64,000 bases of DNA from Cytophagales bacterium (GCA_013299115.1 JAAFKA010000003.1:185394-249393), one strand, 5' to 3'. Shown: positions 1 to 9,863, counted from the first letter of the stretch. Numbers and translations: made by a program. The notes: a model not told the origin generated them from the letters alone.

Positions 1-35
1 TCTAACCTTACCGTAGATAACTTATCGTACCAAGA

Positions 36-278
36 ATGAAGAAAATAGCCAAGTACAAACCCAAAGACAGGCAAGATTATGAGGACAGCCTAAAACACTA
101 CCGAGATATGGAAAACTCATTGGAGGTGCAGCACAAGGCAGGGCGGAAAGAAAGAGAAAACGAAATTGCGTTGAAACTGATAAGTTTAGGCGTTGCGAAT
201 GACCTTATAATGAATGCGACAGGCTTAGAAATAGAACAAATAGAGAAACTGAGAAACAAAGAAAAGAAAAATAAATAA
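36..278 (+). pseudogene. C-terminal remnant of an Rpn/PDDEXK-family nuclease
   Basis: Only about 80 residues are open, and an in-frame stop lies at 18-20, so the nuclease domain is absent from this frame. The text reads like the tail of Rpn (recombination-promoting nuclease, PDDEXK transposase-like) proteins: a YxxSLKHYRDMEN-type helix, a charged linker, then a small helical tail (ISLGVANDLIM...LEIEQIEKLRN). The same tail closes the two full-length Rpn proteins at 60056-62168, where it reads IALGLANDTIA...LEQIEKLRN. I infer a decayed or frameshifted copy whose 5' part lies before the window. The alternative, a short independent protein, seems less likely because the match is confined to the tail. 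Confidence 0.6.
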
Positions 279-450
279 TAATTTGGGTATAAACCCTGTT
301 ACAGGTACAAATCTTGGTTGCTCCGATAGTGGCTACAAGATTAGAATTGCAATACTTGTTGTGGTGTATAAAAAGGTGGCAAAATGGTAGATAGAAAGTA
401 AACTTAACAATTTCTTATTACTTTACGCAACTTATTTGTTTTCTTTTAGT

Positions 451-458
451 TACTTTTG
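451..458 (+). promoter_or_regulatory. possible -7 box upstream of ppk
   Basis: TACTTTTG matches the Bacteroidota -7 consensus TAnnTTTG and lies 30 bases before the ppk start. A TTTG at 435-438 is only 12 bases upstream, so the -33 element is not at the usual 19-base spacing. The rest of 279-487 shows nothing recognisable. Confidence 0.4.
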
Positions 459-487
459 TAGCTGCAAAAAACTAAGTCTGTCAAATT

Positions 488-2635
488 ATGGAAATTGCTA
501 ATCAAGACCTTACTACAAATACCACCAATGGCGTTGCGACACCAATACTCAACGCCAATCCATCGGATAATGCCCCTAAATACAACTTTTTTAACCGAGA
601 AATGAGTTGGCTGGCTTTCAATCACCGCGTGTTGCAGGAGGCTATGGATACTTCTGTGCCTATTTATGAAAGAATTAAGTTTTTGGCTATCTATTCCAGC
701 AATTTGGGTGAGTTTTTTCGTGTGCGGGTAGCCTCTGTGCGAGGTTTGTCGGTCTTGAAAAAGAAAATGAAAAAAAGATTGGATTTTAAACCCAAACAAA
801 TCTTAAAGAAAATTCACAAAAAAATACAACAACACCGCACCGAATATAACCTCACTTTTCAGAAATTAGTCGAGGAATTGAAAAGTAACAACATCTTTTT
901 GGTAAATGAAACCGAATTGAACCATTTGCAGAAAGAAATTTTGTACGATTATTTTCAAAAAGAAGTCATGCCCTTGCTCAACCCTACGTTTTTGCAAGAT
1001 GATGTAGGTCCTGTTTTTTTGCAAAATGACACCATTTATTTAGTAACAAGGTTCAAAGACAACGAAGGCGACTTTGTTTATTCGTTGATAGAAGTTCCCA
1101 GTGGCAGCTTGAGCAGATTTTTCTTGTTTCCCAAACAAGACGACAAGCACCATATCATTATGCTTGACGATATTATTCGATTGTATATAGAGGAGTTATT
1201 TCCAAAAACACACATAGAAGAAGTTTATTCGGTCAAAATTACCAGAGATGGCGAGTTGCATATTTATGACGAATATGTAGGCAATTTGGTGGACAAAATC
1301 AAAAAAAGTTTGGCAAAACGCAACATGGGAGTGCCTTCGCGTTTCTTGTACGACTCACGTATGCCCGAAGACTTTTTGCGTTACCTCAAAAAAGTTTTGG
1401 CTTTGTCCGAAGACGACTTGGTGCAGGGTGGCAGGTATCAAAACTTCAAGGATTTTATGAGTTTCCCCAATCCAATTAGCCCAAAATTGGAATACAAGCC
1501 ACAATATCCTCAAAAAATAGACGAGTTAGAGAAGTATCAATCGATGTTTGCAGCTTTGCAAGCCAAAGATTGGCTGTTTCACTATCCTTACCAAGATTAC
1601 GAATATTTTGACAGGTTTTTATGGGAGGCAGCTTATGACCCTCATGTTTCCAAAATCAGGATAACCATTTACAGGGTAGCTTCCAATTCACGCACAGTCA
1701 ATGCCCTCATTGCTGCTGCCCGCAATGGCAAGGAGGTCAATGTTTTTATGGAGGTAAAAGCACGTTTTGACGAAGAAAACAACCTTTATTGGTCTAACGA
1801 ACTCCTAAAAGCAGGGGCAAAAGTGCTTTACAGCTTACCAGGGATAAAAGTTCACTCCAAAATTTGTATGGTAAGCCGCAGAGAAGGCGAAAATCAAGTC
1901 CGTTATGGTTTTTTCAGTACAGGCAATTTTAATGAAAAAACGTCAAAAATTTACGGAGATGTGGCTTTGCTTACCAAAGACCAAAGCCTAACTACGGATT
2001 TGGTAAACTTGTTTGAGTTTTTACGCAGAAAAACAGACAAAATAGAAACCAAACAATTATTGGTAGCCCCCGATAACATGAGGCAACGATTCTTAGACCT
2101 CATTCAATTTGAGATAGACCAAGCCAAACAAGGCAGACCTGCCCAAATTATGCTGAAAATGAACAGTTTGGAAGACAAAGAAATGATAACCAAACTCTAC
2201 GAGGCAAGCAACGCTGGTGTGCAGATTAAAATTATTATCAGAGGAATTTGTTGCGTAGAAACAGGGGTAGAAGGGCAGAGTGAAAATATACAGGCTATTA
2301 GCATCGTCGATAGATTTTTAGAACACGCCAGAGTGTTTTGGTTTCACCACGCAGGACAGGAATTGATTTATGCTTCTTCGGCAGATTGGATGATGCGAAA
2401 CCTAAGTTTCAGGGTAGAAGTAGCTTTTCCAATCAAAGACCCCACGCTGAAACAAGAGGTGATAGACATCCTCATGATTCAGTGGAATGACAACCAAAAA
2501 GCACGAGTGATAAACAAAGCCCAAAGCAACAAATATGTGGTGCTGAAACGTGGCACGCAAAAAATCCGTTCACAATACAAAATTTATGAGTATTGCAAAC
2601 GCAAAAATGCAAGCACAAAAGAGGAGGAAGTTTAG
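488..2635 (+). CDS. ppk: polyphosphate kinase 1
   Basis: Transfers the terminal phosphate of ATP onto inorganic polyphosphate, and can run in reverse. The 715-residue length is normal for PPK1. The N-terminal domain opens with FFNREMSWLAFNHRVLQEA, the family hallmark. The catalytic domains carry the HxK histidine in KVHSKICM (about H456, the residue autophosphorylated in E. coli PPK) and the second conserved histidine in LEHAR (about H613), followed by SSADWMMRNL. No exopolyphosphatase lies beside it. The start at 488 leaves a roughly 40-residue leader before the conserved block, and no closer ATG fits better. The identification is firm. Confidence 0.96.
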   Translation: MEIANQDLTTNTTNGVATPILNANPSDNAPKYNFFNREMSWLAFNHRVLQEAMDTSVPIYERIKFLAIYSSNLGEFFRVRVASVRGLSVLKKKMKKRLDFKPKQILKKIHKKIQQHRTEYNLTFQKLVEELKSNNIFLVNETELNHLQKEILYDYFQKEVMPLLNPTFLQDDVGPVFLQNDTIYLVTRFKDNEGDFVYSLIEVPSGSLSRFFLFPKQDDKHHIIMLDDIIRLYIEELFPKTHIEEVYSVKITRDGELHIYDEYVGNLVDKIKKSLAKRNMGVPSRFLYDSRMPEDFLRYLKKVLALSEDDLVQGGRYQNFKDFMSFPNPISPKLEYKPQYPQKIDELEKYQSMFAALQAKDWLFHYPYQDYEYFDRFLWEAAYDPHVSKIRITIYRVASNSRTVNALIAAARNGKEVNVFMEVKARFDEENNLYWSNELLKAGAKVLYSLPGIKVHSKICMVSRREGENQVRYGFFSTGNFNEKTSKIYGDVALLTKDQSLTTDLVNLFEFLRRKTDKIETKQLLVAPDNMRQRFLDLIQFEIDQAKQGRPAQIMLKMNSLEDKEMITKLYEASNAGVQIKIIIRGICCVETGVEGQSENIQAISIVDRFLEHARVFWFHHAGQELIYASSADWMMRNLSFRVEVAFPIKDPTLKQEVIDILMIQWNDNQKARVINKAQSNKYVVLKRGTQKIRSQYKIYEYCKRKNASTKEEEV

Positions 2636-2734
2636 TGGTCAGCATATTTTTTCCATTTTTGCAATTTTTAACACCGCAAAGTTGTCTTTTAGTGTAATAT
2701 TTGCGTATTATGAATGTAACATACTATACAAAAT

Positions 2735-2795
2735 CACACGCTAAAGCGTATGTTACATGCCATACAAAATCACACCTAAAGCGTATGTTACATGC
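2735..2795. repeat. two tandem copies of the ACGCTAAAGCGT repeat
   Basis: CACACGCTAAAGCGTATGTT occurs at 2735 and, lacking one base, at 2771. The core ACGCTAAAGCGT is a perfect palindrome. Other copies lie at 43164-43185 (inverted), 43215, 43243 and 54185. All are intergenic. This pair sits between ppk and the next gene, directly before the latter's likely start. Confidence 0.85.
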
Positions 2796-2811
2796 TATTA
2801 CTACTTGCCAG

Positions 2812-5800
2812 ATGAAAACAAAACTACTACTTACAACCTATTTTTTGCTCACCACGCTGCACTTATTGGCTCAGGGCAGTTTGCCTATCAAAAAGTTTTC
2901 CTATCGTGAAATGGGGACACAACGAGCTATTTGGTCTTTTTGGCAAGACCGAAACGGCTTTATGTATGTAGGCAGCAGTGGCGTTTTGAGCCAATATGAT
3001 GGCAAACAATGGCGAAAAGTAAAGCACGAAACCGACTCTATCAATCCGACGATATTTGTCCGTAAGTTTTACGAAGACAGCACAGGCAGACTCTACTGCT
3101 TTGGCGATAATACGATTGGCTATCTTTCTACCAACGCCAAAAGTGAACTCATTTTTAAATCACTCAAAGATAAATTGCCAAAAAAGTACCAAAATTTTAC
3201 CATTGGCACAACTATTCTTCCTCTCAAAGATGGTTTGTATTTTTGCAGTGTAGAAGGCATTTTTCGTTGGAATGGCAGAGAATTTGCCGTTTTTCCCCCG
3301 CCGCACACCTCTTTTACCAGAGCCTACGAAGCCTACGGCAAAATCTATGCAAGGGAAAATGGTTGGGGAATTTTGACCCTTACCAACGACAAATTTGAAT
3401 ATATAAAAGGTAGCAATTTTTTTGCAGGCGAAAGAATAAGTATGGTAAGAGCCTCCACCAACGGCAAAATTTTGATTGCCTCGCGTGGGCAAGGTTTGTA
3501 TAGCTATAATCCTGCCGAAACAGACAGCACCAAAGCCTTTGCACGCCTACCCACGCCCATAGATGAGGTGATGATAAAAAACGGAGTTTACGACTCTGAA
3601 CTGTTGCCTGATGGTACTATTTTGCTTAGCTTGTTTACCAATGGCGGCGTTTTCCAAATAGACAAAGAAGGGAAATTTTTGCGGTGGGTCTATAAAACGA
3701 CTGATTTTGTTACGACTACCTATCTCGACCGAACAGGGCAGCTTTGGTTAGGCACAGGACAAAATCAAGTCTTGCGACTGAACTACTACGCACCTTATAC
3801 GCAGTTTACACCCGAAGACTTGGATAATCAACCCCTGAGTTGGTTTACCAGATTTGAGGGCAAAATCTATGCAGGTGGTTTTGCAAAATTGGCTGTTTAT
3901 AAAAACGGAAGTTTTCGTAGCCTTGCCAATTCGTCTATTCAATCCTTGAGTTTTGTGCAACCCACTATCAATGGCAGAGAAATGCTATTGGTTGGGGCTT
4001 TTGACGGCGTGGTACAGATAGAAAACGAACAAGTGAAACCTATCTATAAAGGACAACCTGTAAGTAATATGCTCTTGCACCCAAAATTTCCAAACTTAAT
4101 TTTTGTTTGGGACAGGGAGGGCTGGCAAACCATACGCTATGAAAACGGAATTTGGAAATTCGACCAAAAATTGACTGCTTTTAAAGAACAGCTATCGAGC
4201 CTTTTACCGCCACTCACCAATGGAAGTATTTTTAATTATGAAAAAGCTACCAATATTGTTTGGGCAAGACGTAGAGATGGAAATATTGTTGCAATCACTT
4301 GGAAAGACTACACCAAACCCAACGAACCCACTTTTGAAACTATTGAAATGCCTCAAAAAGAAAGCAATGCTGGCGTGCAGGTTATTTACAAAGGTCAGGC
4401 TATTTTTGCAACCAATACAAACTATTTTACTTACAATCTTAAAAAGAAACAATTTGAAGTATTTGAATTGTTTAAACACTATCTGTTGAAGTCCACAGAC
4501 TTGCAGTCCGTAGGCGGAATTACAAACGTAGGCGACAGTCTTTTTTACTTTCCAATTAATGAAAATAATACTGATTTTCAGGATTTTAAGAGGTTAGATA
4601 TTGCCAAAGTACAAGCTAATGGCACTTTGGCAATAGACTCCACTACACATACTTATTTTCCACAAATGCCTGCCAATGGGGGATATTTTGAAGGGGACAC
4701 CATACTCTGGTTAGCAATGAATGAAGTCTTGTTGCGTTATGATTTGCGAAAAAAATTGCCCCAGCCCAAAAGTTTTAACGTCTATGTTCGGCAGTTGAAA
4801 ACACCAAAAGAAATGGTTTGTGGCGGTGTATTTTGTACCAATGACTCCATTGCCAACTACCGCCAACATTCAAACGAAGTGCTTACGCTAAACTACAAAG
4901 ACAATGACCTCGAATTTAGTTTTGCTGCACCTTATTTTTTAGACGAACACAACACGCAATACAGCTATTTTTTGCAAGGTTTTGACCATGCAGAATGGTC
5001 GGCTTGGACTACCGAAAACAAAAAAGAATATACCAACTTGCGCGAGGGTAACTATGTTTTTCAGGTAAAAGCCAAAAATATTTTTGGGCAAGAAACCGAA
5101 ATTGCCACCTACCAATTCACTATTTTGCCACCCATTTATCGTACTTGGTGGGCATACTGTTTGTATGTGTTGGCTGCAATTTTGCTGATTGTGGGTTTGG
5201 TTTACGCCAATTCACGCCGTTTGTTGGCTGCCAAAAAGCATTTGGAGGAAATGGTAAGGCAACGAACAGCCGAAATAGAAAAACAAAAAGCCGAAATAGA
5301 AGCCCAACGTGATAATTTGGTGGAGTTAAACGAAGAAATCAACCAACAAAGAGAGGAAATTTTATTGACAGCCGAAAACCTAAAACTTGCAAACAATGAA
5401 GTTTCTAAGAAAAACGAGGACATTGTGGCAAGTATCAATTACGCCCAACGGATTCAGGCAGCTATGTTGCCTTTTGAGGGTCGGGTGACAGAAAGCATAG
5501 GCAAAGACAACTTTTTTGTTCTCTACAAGCCCAAAGATATTGTTTCGGGAGATTTTTATGTGTTTGAGCAAATAGACCACAAACTTTTTGTGGCAGTGGC
5601 AGACTGCACAGGGCATGGCGTGCCTGGTGCTTTTATGAGTATGATTGGCAACCAACTGCTGCACGAAATTGTGGTAAGAGATGAAATTCACCGCCCCGAC
5701 CTTGTGCTGAACAAACTGCACATAGAAATCCGCAGGGTGTTGCAACAGGAGCAAACAGGCACGCAAGACGGTATGGACATAGCCTTAGTGGTGATTGATT

Positions 5801-6216
5801 GCAAGGAAGGTTATTTTGAGTATGCAGGGGCAATGAACCCCATGTATTACGTGCAAGGCGAAACACAACCTACTTTGCAAGAGCTAAAAGCTACCAAAAA
5901 ACCAATAGGAGGCAGGGCTTTTGACCACGAAACTGAAAGGATTTTTGCTTACCACACCGTATATTTTAACCAACAGCCTACTACTTTGTACTTGTTTTCT
6001 GATGGCTATTGTGACCAGTTTGGTGGCACAGAAAAACGCAAATTTATGGCAAAAAGGTTTAAAGAAACTCTACTTTCGGTTTATGCCCAACCGCTGGAAA
6101 CACAAAAACAGCACCTCGACCAGACTATTAAGGCTTGGATACAAGAAGGAAAAGAAAAGCAAATTGACGATATTTTGGTAATGGGCGTAAAAATGGATTA
6201 CTTGTTAAGTAAGTAG
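2812..6216 (+). CDS. propeller-sensor SpoIIE/PP2C-type phosphatase
   Basis: A 1134-residue signalling protein. From the N-terminus it has a signal peptide (KTKLLLTTYFLLTTLHLLAQ), a long beta-rich region with two-component-regulator propeller character, a Y_Y_Y-like domain near residues 690-765, one membrane segment near 778-800 (WWAYCLYVLAAILLIVGLV), a charged coiled coil, and a C-terminal SpoIIE/PP2C serine phosphatase. The phosphatase shows ADCTGHGVPGAFMSMIG, with metal-binding Asp near 931, and a final DDILVMG. The layout parallels hybrid propeller sensor kinases with the kinase replaced by a phosphatase. The start at 2812 is preferred because the 37 preceding codons only translate the repeat at 2735-2795. 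The last codons (AGT AAG TAG) coincide with the left end of a palindromic element. Confidence 0.88.
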   Translation: MKTKLLLTTYFLLTTLHLLAQGSLPIKKFSYREMGTQRAIWSFWQDRNGFMYVGSSGVLSQYDGKQWRKVKHETDSINPTIFVRKFYEDSTGRLYCFGDNTIGYLSTNAKSELIFKSLKDKLPKKYQNFTIGTTILPLKDGLYFCSVEGIFRWNGREFAVFPPPHTSFTRAYEAYGKIYARENGWGILTLTNDKFEYIKGSNFFAGERISMVRASTNGKILIASRGQGLYSYNPAETDSTKAFARLPTPIDEVMIKNGVYDSELLPDGTILLSLFTNGGVFQIDKEGKFLRWVYKTTDFVTTTYLDRTGQLWLGTGQNQVLRLNYYAPYTQFTPEDLDNQPLSWFTRFEGKIYAGGFAKLAVYKNGSFRSLANSSIQSLSFVQPTINGREMLLVGAFDGVVQIENEQVKPIYKGQPVSNMLLHPKFPNLIFVWDREGWQTIRYENGIWKFDQKLTAFKEQLSSLLPPLTNGSIFNYEKATNIVWARRRDGNIVAITWKDYTKPNEPTFETIEMPQKESNAGVQVIYKGQAIFATNTNYFTYNLKKKQFEVFELFKHYLLKSTDLQSVGGITNVGDSLFYFPINENNTDFQDFKRLDIAKVQANGTLAIDSTTHTYFPQMPANGGYFEGDTILWLAMNEVLLRYDLRKKLPQPKSFNVYVRQLKTPKEMVCGGVFCTNDSIANYRQHSNEVLTLNYKDNDLEFSFAAPYFLDEHNTQYSYFLQGFDHAEWSAWTTENKKEYTNLREGNYVFQVKAKNIFGQETEIATYQFTILPPIYRTWWAYCLYVLAAILLIVGLVYANSRRLLAAKKHLEEMVRQRTAEIEKQKAEIEAQRDNLVELNEEINQQREEILLTAENLKLANNEVSKKNEDIVASINYAQRIQAAMLPFEGRVTESIGKDNFFVLYKPKDIVSGDFYVFEQIDHKLFVAVADCTGHGVPGAFMSMIGNQLLHEIVVRDEIHRPDLVLNKLHIEIRRVLQQEQTGTQDGMDIALVVIDCKEGYFEYAGAMNPMYYVQGETQPTLQELKATKKPIGGRAFDHETERIFAYHTVYFNQQPTTLYLFSDGYCDQFGGTEKRKFMAKRFKETLLSVYAQPLETQKQHLDQTIKAWIQEGKEKQIDDILVMGVKMDYLLSK

Positions 6217-6280
6217 ACAAATTTATCGGACACTTTAAAAGTGTCCGATAAATTAGCCCAATGTTCCAAAAGTTTACTTA
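6207..6280. repeat. diverged copy of the 83-bp palindromic element; shared terminator
   Basis: AAGTAAGT at the left is followed by the perfect palindrome TTATCGGACACTTTAAAAGTGTCCGATAA split as TTATCGGACACTTT / AAAAGTGTCCGATAA at 6223-6251, and the right end reads AGTTTACTTAG. It matches the left half of the elements at 30929-31011 and 49379-49461. The stop codons of both convergent genes lie in its outer ends, and the hairpin probably terminates both transcripts. Confidence 0.75.
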
Positions 6281-7225
6281 GTCCTTCATGGTCAGTTTCA
6301 TGTCCACGCAGTTTTCCACGTAGAGGTGCTTGCCCAAAATTACTCGTACCACATCTTTCCTATCTGCTGCATCGCCTAACTTCGTTTCGTTTTGCTCTAC
6401 ACCTGCCGAGTCGTAATTTTTAAGCCAAATTTCACCAGCTTTACTCCAACGGTAAAAATATTTGTTTGCTTTGATGATTTTATCCCCTGTTTTATCATCA
6501 GTAAATTTAAAATCAGTCATGTTTGTAACATAGCTTCTGCCCGTAGGAATAGCCATTTTTGTAACATACTGTTCTCCACTTTTGCCTTTAAAAGCCTCGC
6601 ACACACAAGATCCTCTTAATTTTTCATCTTCTATGGACACGAAAGTATAGTGAACAATTTTCCATTCACCTTGCGTCTTGATATAGGTCAACGTAACAGT
6701 TTCGTTGCCCTTAGACCATAAATTGCCGTTTTTATGAATCTCAAAGCCTACTACATAGGAAATTACAGCAAATTTGGTTTGGATATATTCACGCAAAATT
6801 TCGTTTACATGATATTTTAACTCTATTTCATCAGACTTAATCAAGTCATCGAGGTGCGACTCAAAACTTTTGATATTTGTATATTTGATATTGGAATTGT
6901 TGGCAATATCAAACAAAATAAAAGTAGCCTTCACATCTTTCGATATAAAATTGAGTACACTCTGTTTATCCTTTGTTCTTTGAATGGAAGAATAAGATTT
7001 GATAAAGTTTTCGTAGACGCTGTGCAGGTCTTTGTAATCAGTTTCCTCTTCTTTGGGGTAGCCTGCCAACATTGCAGGTACTTTTGCTACTTCTATGGGT
7101 GGAGGAGTGGGTGGCTCTTTGGGTTTATTCTTTTTGGTATTTTTTGGAGTTTGTGCAAAAGTAACAGCCGCCAAAAGTAGCAAAACGCAAGAACCAACGT
7201 AACGAATAATTGTGTGCATACGCAT
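6278..7225 (-). CDS. secreted protein, possible NTF2/SnoaL-like fold
   Basis: A 315-residue protein with a clear signal peptide (RYVGSCVLLLLAAVTFAQ), a Lys/Pro-rich linker (KNTKKNKPKEPPTPPP), and a globular part. The segment with FAVISYVVGFEIHKNGNLWSKG followed by VTLTYIKTQGEWKIVHYTFV has the strand pattern of SnoaL/DUF4440-type NTF2-like domains, which use GxWKIVHxH near the end. That assignment is an inference from pattern only. Two Cys (GSCVCEAF) could form a disulphide. A start two codons later (MHTII) is equally possible. No operon partner is evident; the next gene on the strand is 46 bases away and also encodes a secreted protein. Confidence 0.75.
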   Translation of the reverse strand: MRMHTIIRYVGSCVLLLLAAVTFAQTPKNTKKNKPKEPPTPPPIEVAKVPAMLAGYPKEEETDYKDLHSVYENFIKSYSSIQRTKDKQSVLNFISKDVKATFILFDIANNSNIKYTNIKSFESHLDDLIKSDEIELKYHVNEILREYIQTKFAVISYVVGFEIHKNGNLWSKGNETVTLTYIKTQGEWKIVHYTFVSIEDEKLRGSCVCEAFKGKSGEQYVTKMAIPTGRSYVTNMTDFKFTDDKTGDKIIKANKYFYRWSKAGEIWLKNYDSAGVEQNETKLGDAADRKDVVRVILGKHLYVENCVDMKLTMKD

Positions 7226-7271
7226 AATGTAATTAGTTTGATGTTAGACCATTAGATTATATTGAGTAAAA

Positions 7272-7745
7272 TTACTTCTTTTTTTGTGCTTTTATTTCTA
7301 TTCTACCACATTTAGAAAATTTTGCTCCAGCTTTTATTTTAAACTCAAATTTTGTTGCATATTCCTCAAAATACACAACGAATTGTTTGGAAAAATCTGT
7401 ATCTTTTCTAAAAGCATAACCAAAATAATTGATTTTGCCTTGCTCATCAAAGTGCAAACAAACTTCTAAAATATGCTTTTTATACGGATACAAACCCTTG
7501 CTGTGGTAGTAGTCTATAAAACCTCCCCAAAGTCTGTGCCATTCCTCTTCAAGGAGTTTATGTTTCTCCGTTTCATTGGGCATATTTGGAAAAGTTATTT
7601 CGTCAAAATGTGGATAACGAGCATACAAATCTGCTTTGTCCACATCTTTTATTTTGTGGAAGTGAACCACCTCCATTGTTTGGGCTGTGCCTTGCGAGGT
7701 TGCCCACACGAGCAACAACGCCACAAAAAAAATAAATTTTTTCAT
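7272..7745 (-). CDS. small secreted protein of unknown function
   Basis: 157 residues from the ATG at 7745, chosen because MKKFIFFVALLLVWATSQGTAQ is a complete signal peptide right at that start; an ATG ten codons earlier would add residues before the basic n-region. The mature part has alternating charged and aromatic residues, with LEVCLHFDEQGKINYFGYAF near residue 105 that looks like paired beta strands. The last residues are Lys-rich. I do not recognise the family. It lies upstream of the 6278-7225 gene on the same strand and may share its transcript. Confidence 0.7.
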   Translation of the reverse strand: MKKFIFFVALLLVWATSQGTAQTMEVVHFHKIKDVDKADLYARYPHFDEITFPNMPNETEKHKLLEEEWHRLWGGFIDYYHSKGLYPYKKHILEVCLHFDEQGKINYFGYAFRKDTDFSKQFVVYFEEYATKFEFKIKAGAKFSKCGRIEIKAQKKK

Positions 7746-7820
7746 AAAATTGTAGAATGTTGGGTAAACATACATTTTGTTTTGTATTTAGACAAAAAAA
7801 TAGTAAAATTTATATTTCTA

Positions 7821-8519
7821 CTACCCCAAATCTCCAGCCTGTGGTCTGATACAAATTTCTTCGGTAACACTCCTTGCCGACTGTTCGTAAGCTACCAAAA
7901 CAGCATAAGCTATGTCTTTGGCATCGACCAACCTTTCTATATTCACTTCGCTGCCCTCCCAACTTGCCGAAAACGTGGAGCCTGGCAATACGGCTGTAAC
8001 CTTAATTGGCGTTGGTTTCAGTTCCTCACGCAGCAATTTGGTCAATCCATACAAACCAAACTTAGACACGCCATAACCGCCAAAAGCTGCCTTCGGTTGC
8101 TTCACTATGGTAGAGCAAATATTAAAAATATGCCCTTTGTGTTGCTCTTTCATTAGAGGCAAAACGGTTTGAATAAGTTTAAAAGGTGCAAACAAATTGG
8201 TGTGGAGCATAGTCGTAAACAGTAATTCGTCTGTTTCGGTCAGGCTACCAAACTCAAACAAAGCTGCATTGTTTATCAAACAATGAATAGGTTGCGTTTG
8301 GGCTTGCAAAAACTCCACAAAGTCATCTAAACCTTGTGGTTGCGAAAGGTCGGCACTGCACACCGCACACCGCACACCATAGTTGGAGGTTATTTCTTGT
8401 TGGAAAACTTGCAAATCTGTTTGGTTTCTTGCACACCCCGCCAAGTCGTAGCCTTTGGTAGCAAACACTTCGGCTATAGCCCTGCCAATGCCTTTTGTAA
8501 TCCCTGTAATGACAACCAT
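7821..8519 (-). CDS. short-chain dehydrogenase/reductase
   Basis: A 232-residue classical SDR that would reduce or oxidise a carbonyl/alcohol with NAD(P)H. The glycine motif TGITKGIG is at residues 5-12, NNA at 83-85, catalytic Ser near 136 (NICST), and YGVSK gives Tyr149 and Lys153. The start at 8519 puts MVVITG directly before the Rossmann strand; the 23 codons upstream in frame have no family character. It most resembles FabG- or sepiapterin-reductase-like members, but the substrate cannot be told. The ATG is about 110 bases from the divergent nuoD start. Confidence 0.88.
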   Translation of the reverse strand: MVVITGITKGIGRAIAEVFATKGYDLAGCARNQTDLQVFQQEITSNYGVRCAVCSADLSQPQGLDDFVEFLQAQTQPIHCLINNAALFEFGSLTETDELLFTTMLHTNLFAPFKLIQTVLPLMKEQHKGHIFNICSTIVKQPKAAFGGYGVSKFGLYGLTKLLREELKPTPIKVTAVLPGSTFSASWEGSEVNIERLVDAKDIAYAVLVAYEQSARSVTEEICIRPQAGDLG

Positions 8520-8631
8520 AAAATAATTTTTTGTAAAAAAAACAAACCAAATTGTAAATACAAAAGGTTTATTGTGTAGATTTAGCAAAAATTTTTAAAA
8601 CCTACGGCATTTACCCCAATTATTTAAGCTA

Positions 8632-9855
8632 ATGGTAAGCAATTCTATCCTCAATACTGCACAGCCCGACCAGCAAATGGTGGAGTACGTCAATGAATTG
8701 ACCACCCTCAATTTAGGACCTACGCACCCTGCTACGCATGGCATTTTCCAAAATATTTTGCAGATGGACGGCGAAAAAATTATTTCGGCTGTTCCCACAG
8801 TAGGTTATATTCATCGTGCTTTCGAAAAATTAGCCGAAAGACGACCTTTTTACCAAATCACGACCCTCACAGACCGAATGAACTACTGCTCCTCGCCTAT
8901 CAACAACATGGGCTGGCACATGAGCGTAGAAAAATTGTTGGGCATTACTGTTCCCAAACAAGCCCAATACATTCGGGTCATTATGATGGAATTGGCACGC
9001 ATAGCCGACCACTTAATCTGCAACAGCATTTTGGGTGTGGATACAGGGGCTTTTACAGGCTTTTTGTATGTTTTCCAAGAAAGAGAAAAAATTTATGATA
9101 TTTACGAGGAGGTTTGTGGCACAAGGCTCACGACCAACATGGGGCGGATTGGCGGTATGGAAAGAGGTTTTTCAGAAAGAGCAATGGCAAAACTGAAAAA
9201 GTTTCTCAAAGAATTTCCTCCTGTTTTGAGAGAATTTGAAAGCCTATTTGACCGCAACCGAATTTTTATGGACAGAACCGTAGATGTTGGTGGCATTACA
9301 GCCGAAAGAGCCTTGAACTATGGTTTTACAGGACCTAACTTGCGGGCAGCAGGCGTAGATTATGATGTGCGAGTGAATGAGCCTTACAGTTCTTACGAAG
9401 ACTTTGAATTTGAAGTTCCTATTGGTACAAATGGCGACACGTATGACCGTTATTTAGTCCGCAATTATGAAATGTGGCAAAGTTTGCGAATCATAGAACA
9501 AGCCTTAGCCAAAATGCCTAACGATGGCTATTTTGCAGACGACCAACGCTATTATTTGCCTCCAAAGAAAAAAGTTTACGAAAGTATGGAAGCCTTGATT
9601 TATCACTTCAAGATAATCATGGGCGAAATAGACGCACCCGAAGGCGAAATCTATCATGCAGTAGAAGGTGGCAATGGCGAATTGGGCTTTTACCTCGTCA
9701 GCGATGGCGGTAGAACACCTTATCGTTTGCACTTCCGCAGACCTTGCTTTATCTACTACCAAGCCTTCCCCGAAATGATTGTAGGCACGCAACTTTCTGA
9801 TGCCATTGCTATTTTGAGTAGCTTAAATGTAATTGCGGGTGAGTTAGATGCGTAA
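8632..9855 (+). CDS. nuoD: NADH-quinone oxidoreductase subunit D
   Basis: The 49-kDa peripheral-arm subunit of respiratory complex I, located on the cytoplasmic face next to the quinone site. At 407 residues it has normal length. Characteristic text is LNLGPTHPATHG near the start (His residues of the quinone cavity), GYIHRAFEKLAE, RMNYCSSPINN, and ADHLICNSI. The C-terminus ends IVAGELDA-like (NVIAGELDA), close to the family's usual D-x-D-R ending but with A in place of R. No other nuo genes lie within the window on either side, so the complex I genes are split in this genome. Confidence 0.96.
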   Translation: MVSNSILNTAQPDQQMVEYVNELTTLNLGPTHPATHGIFQNILQMDGEKIISAVPTVGYIHRAFEKLAERRPFYQITTLTDRMNYCSSPINNMGWHMSVEKLLGITVPKQAQYIRVIMMELARIADHLICNSILGVDTGAFTGFLYVFQEREKIYDIYEEVCGTRLTTNMGRIGGMERGFSERAMAKLKKFLKEFPPVLREFESLFDRNRIFMDRTVDVGGITAERALNYGFTGPNLRAAGVDYDVRVNEPYSSYEDFEFEVPIGTNGDTYDRYLVRNYEMWQSLRIIEQALAKMPNDGYFADDQRYYLPPKKKVYESMEALIYHFKIIMGEIDAPEGEIYHAVEGGNGELGFYLVSDGGRTPYRLHFRRPCFIYYQAFPEMIVGTQLSDAIAILSSLNVIAGELDA

Positions 9856-9863
9856 AAATTTCC

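Noticed and set aside
446-799. 117-codon minus-strand frame over the ppk start
   Set aside because: Antisense shadow of ppk with no family signs.
2701-2811. Upstream extension of the propeller phosphatase
   Set aside because: It translates the repeat at 2735-2795 and places the signal peptide 38 residues inside the protein.
3160-5866. Several open frames antisense to the propeller phosphatase
   Set aside because: Composition and Cys/Phe-rich text are those of shadows of the real gene.
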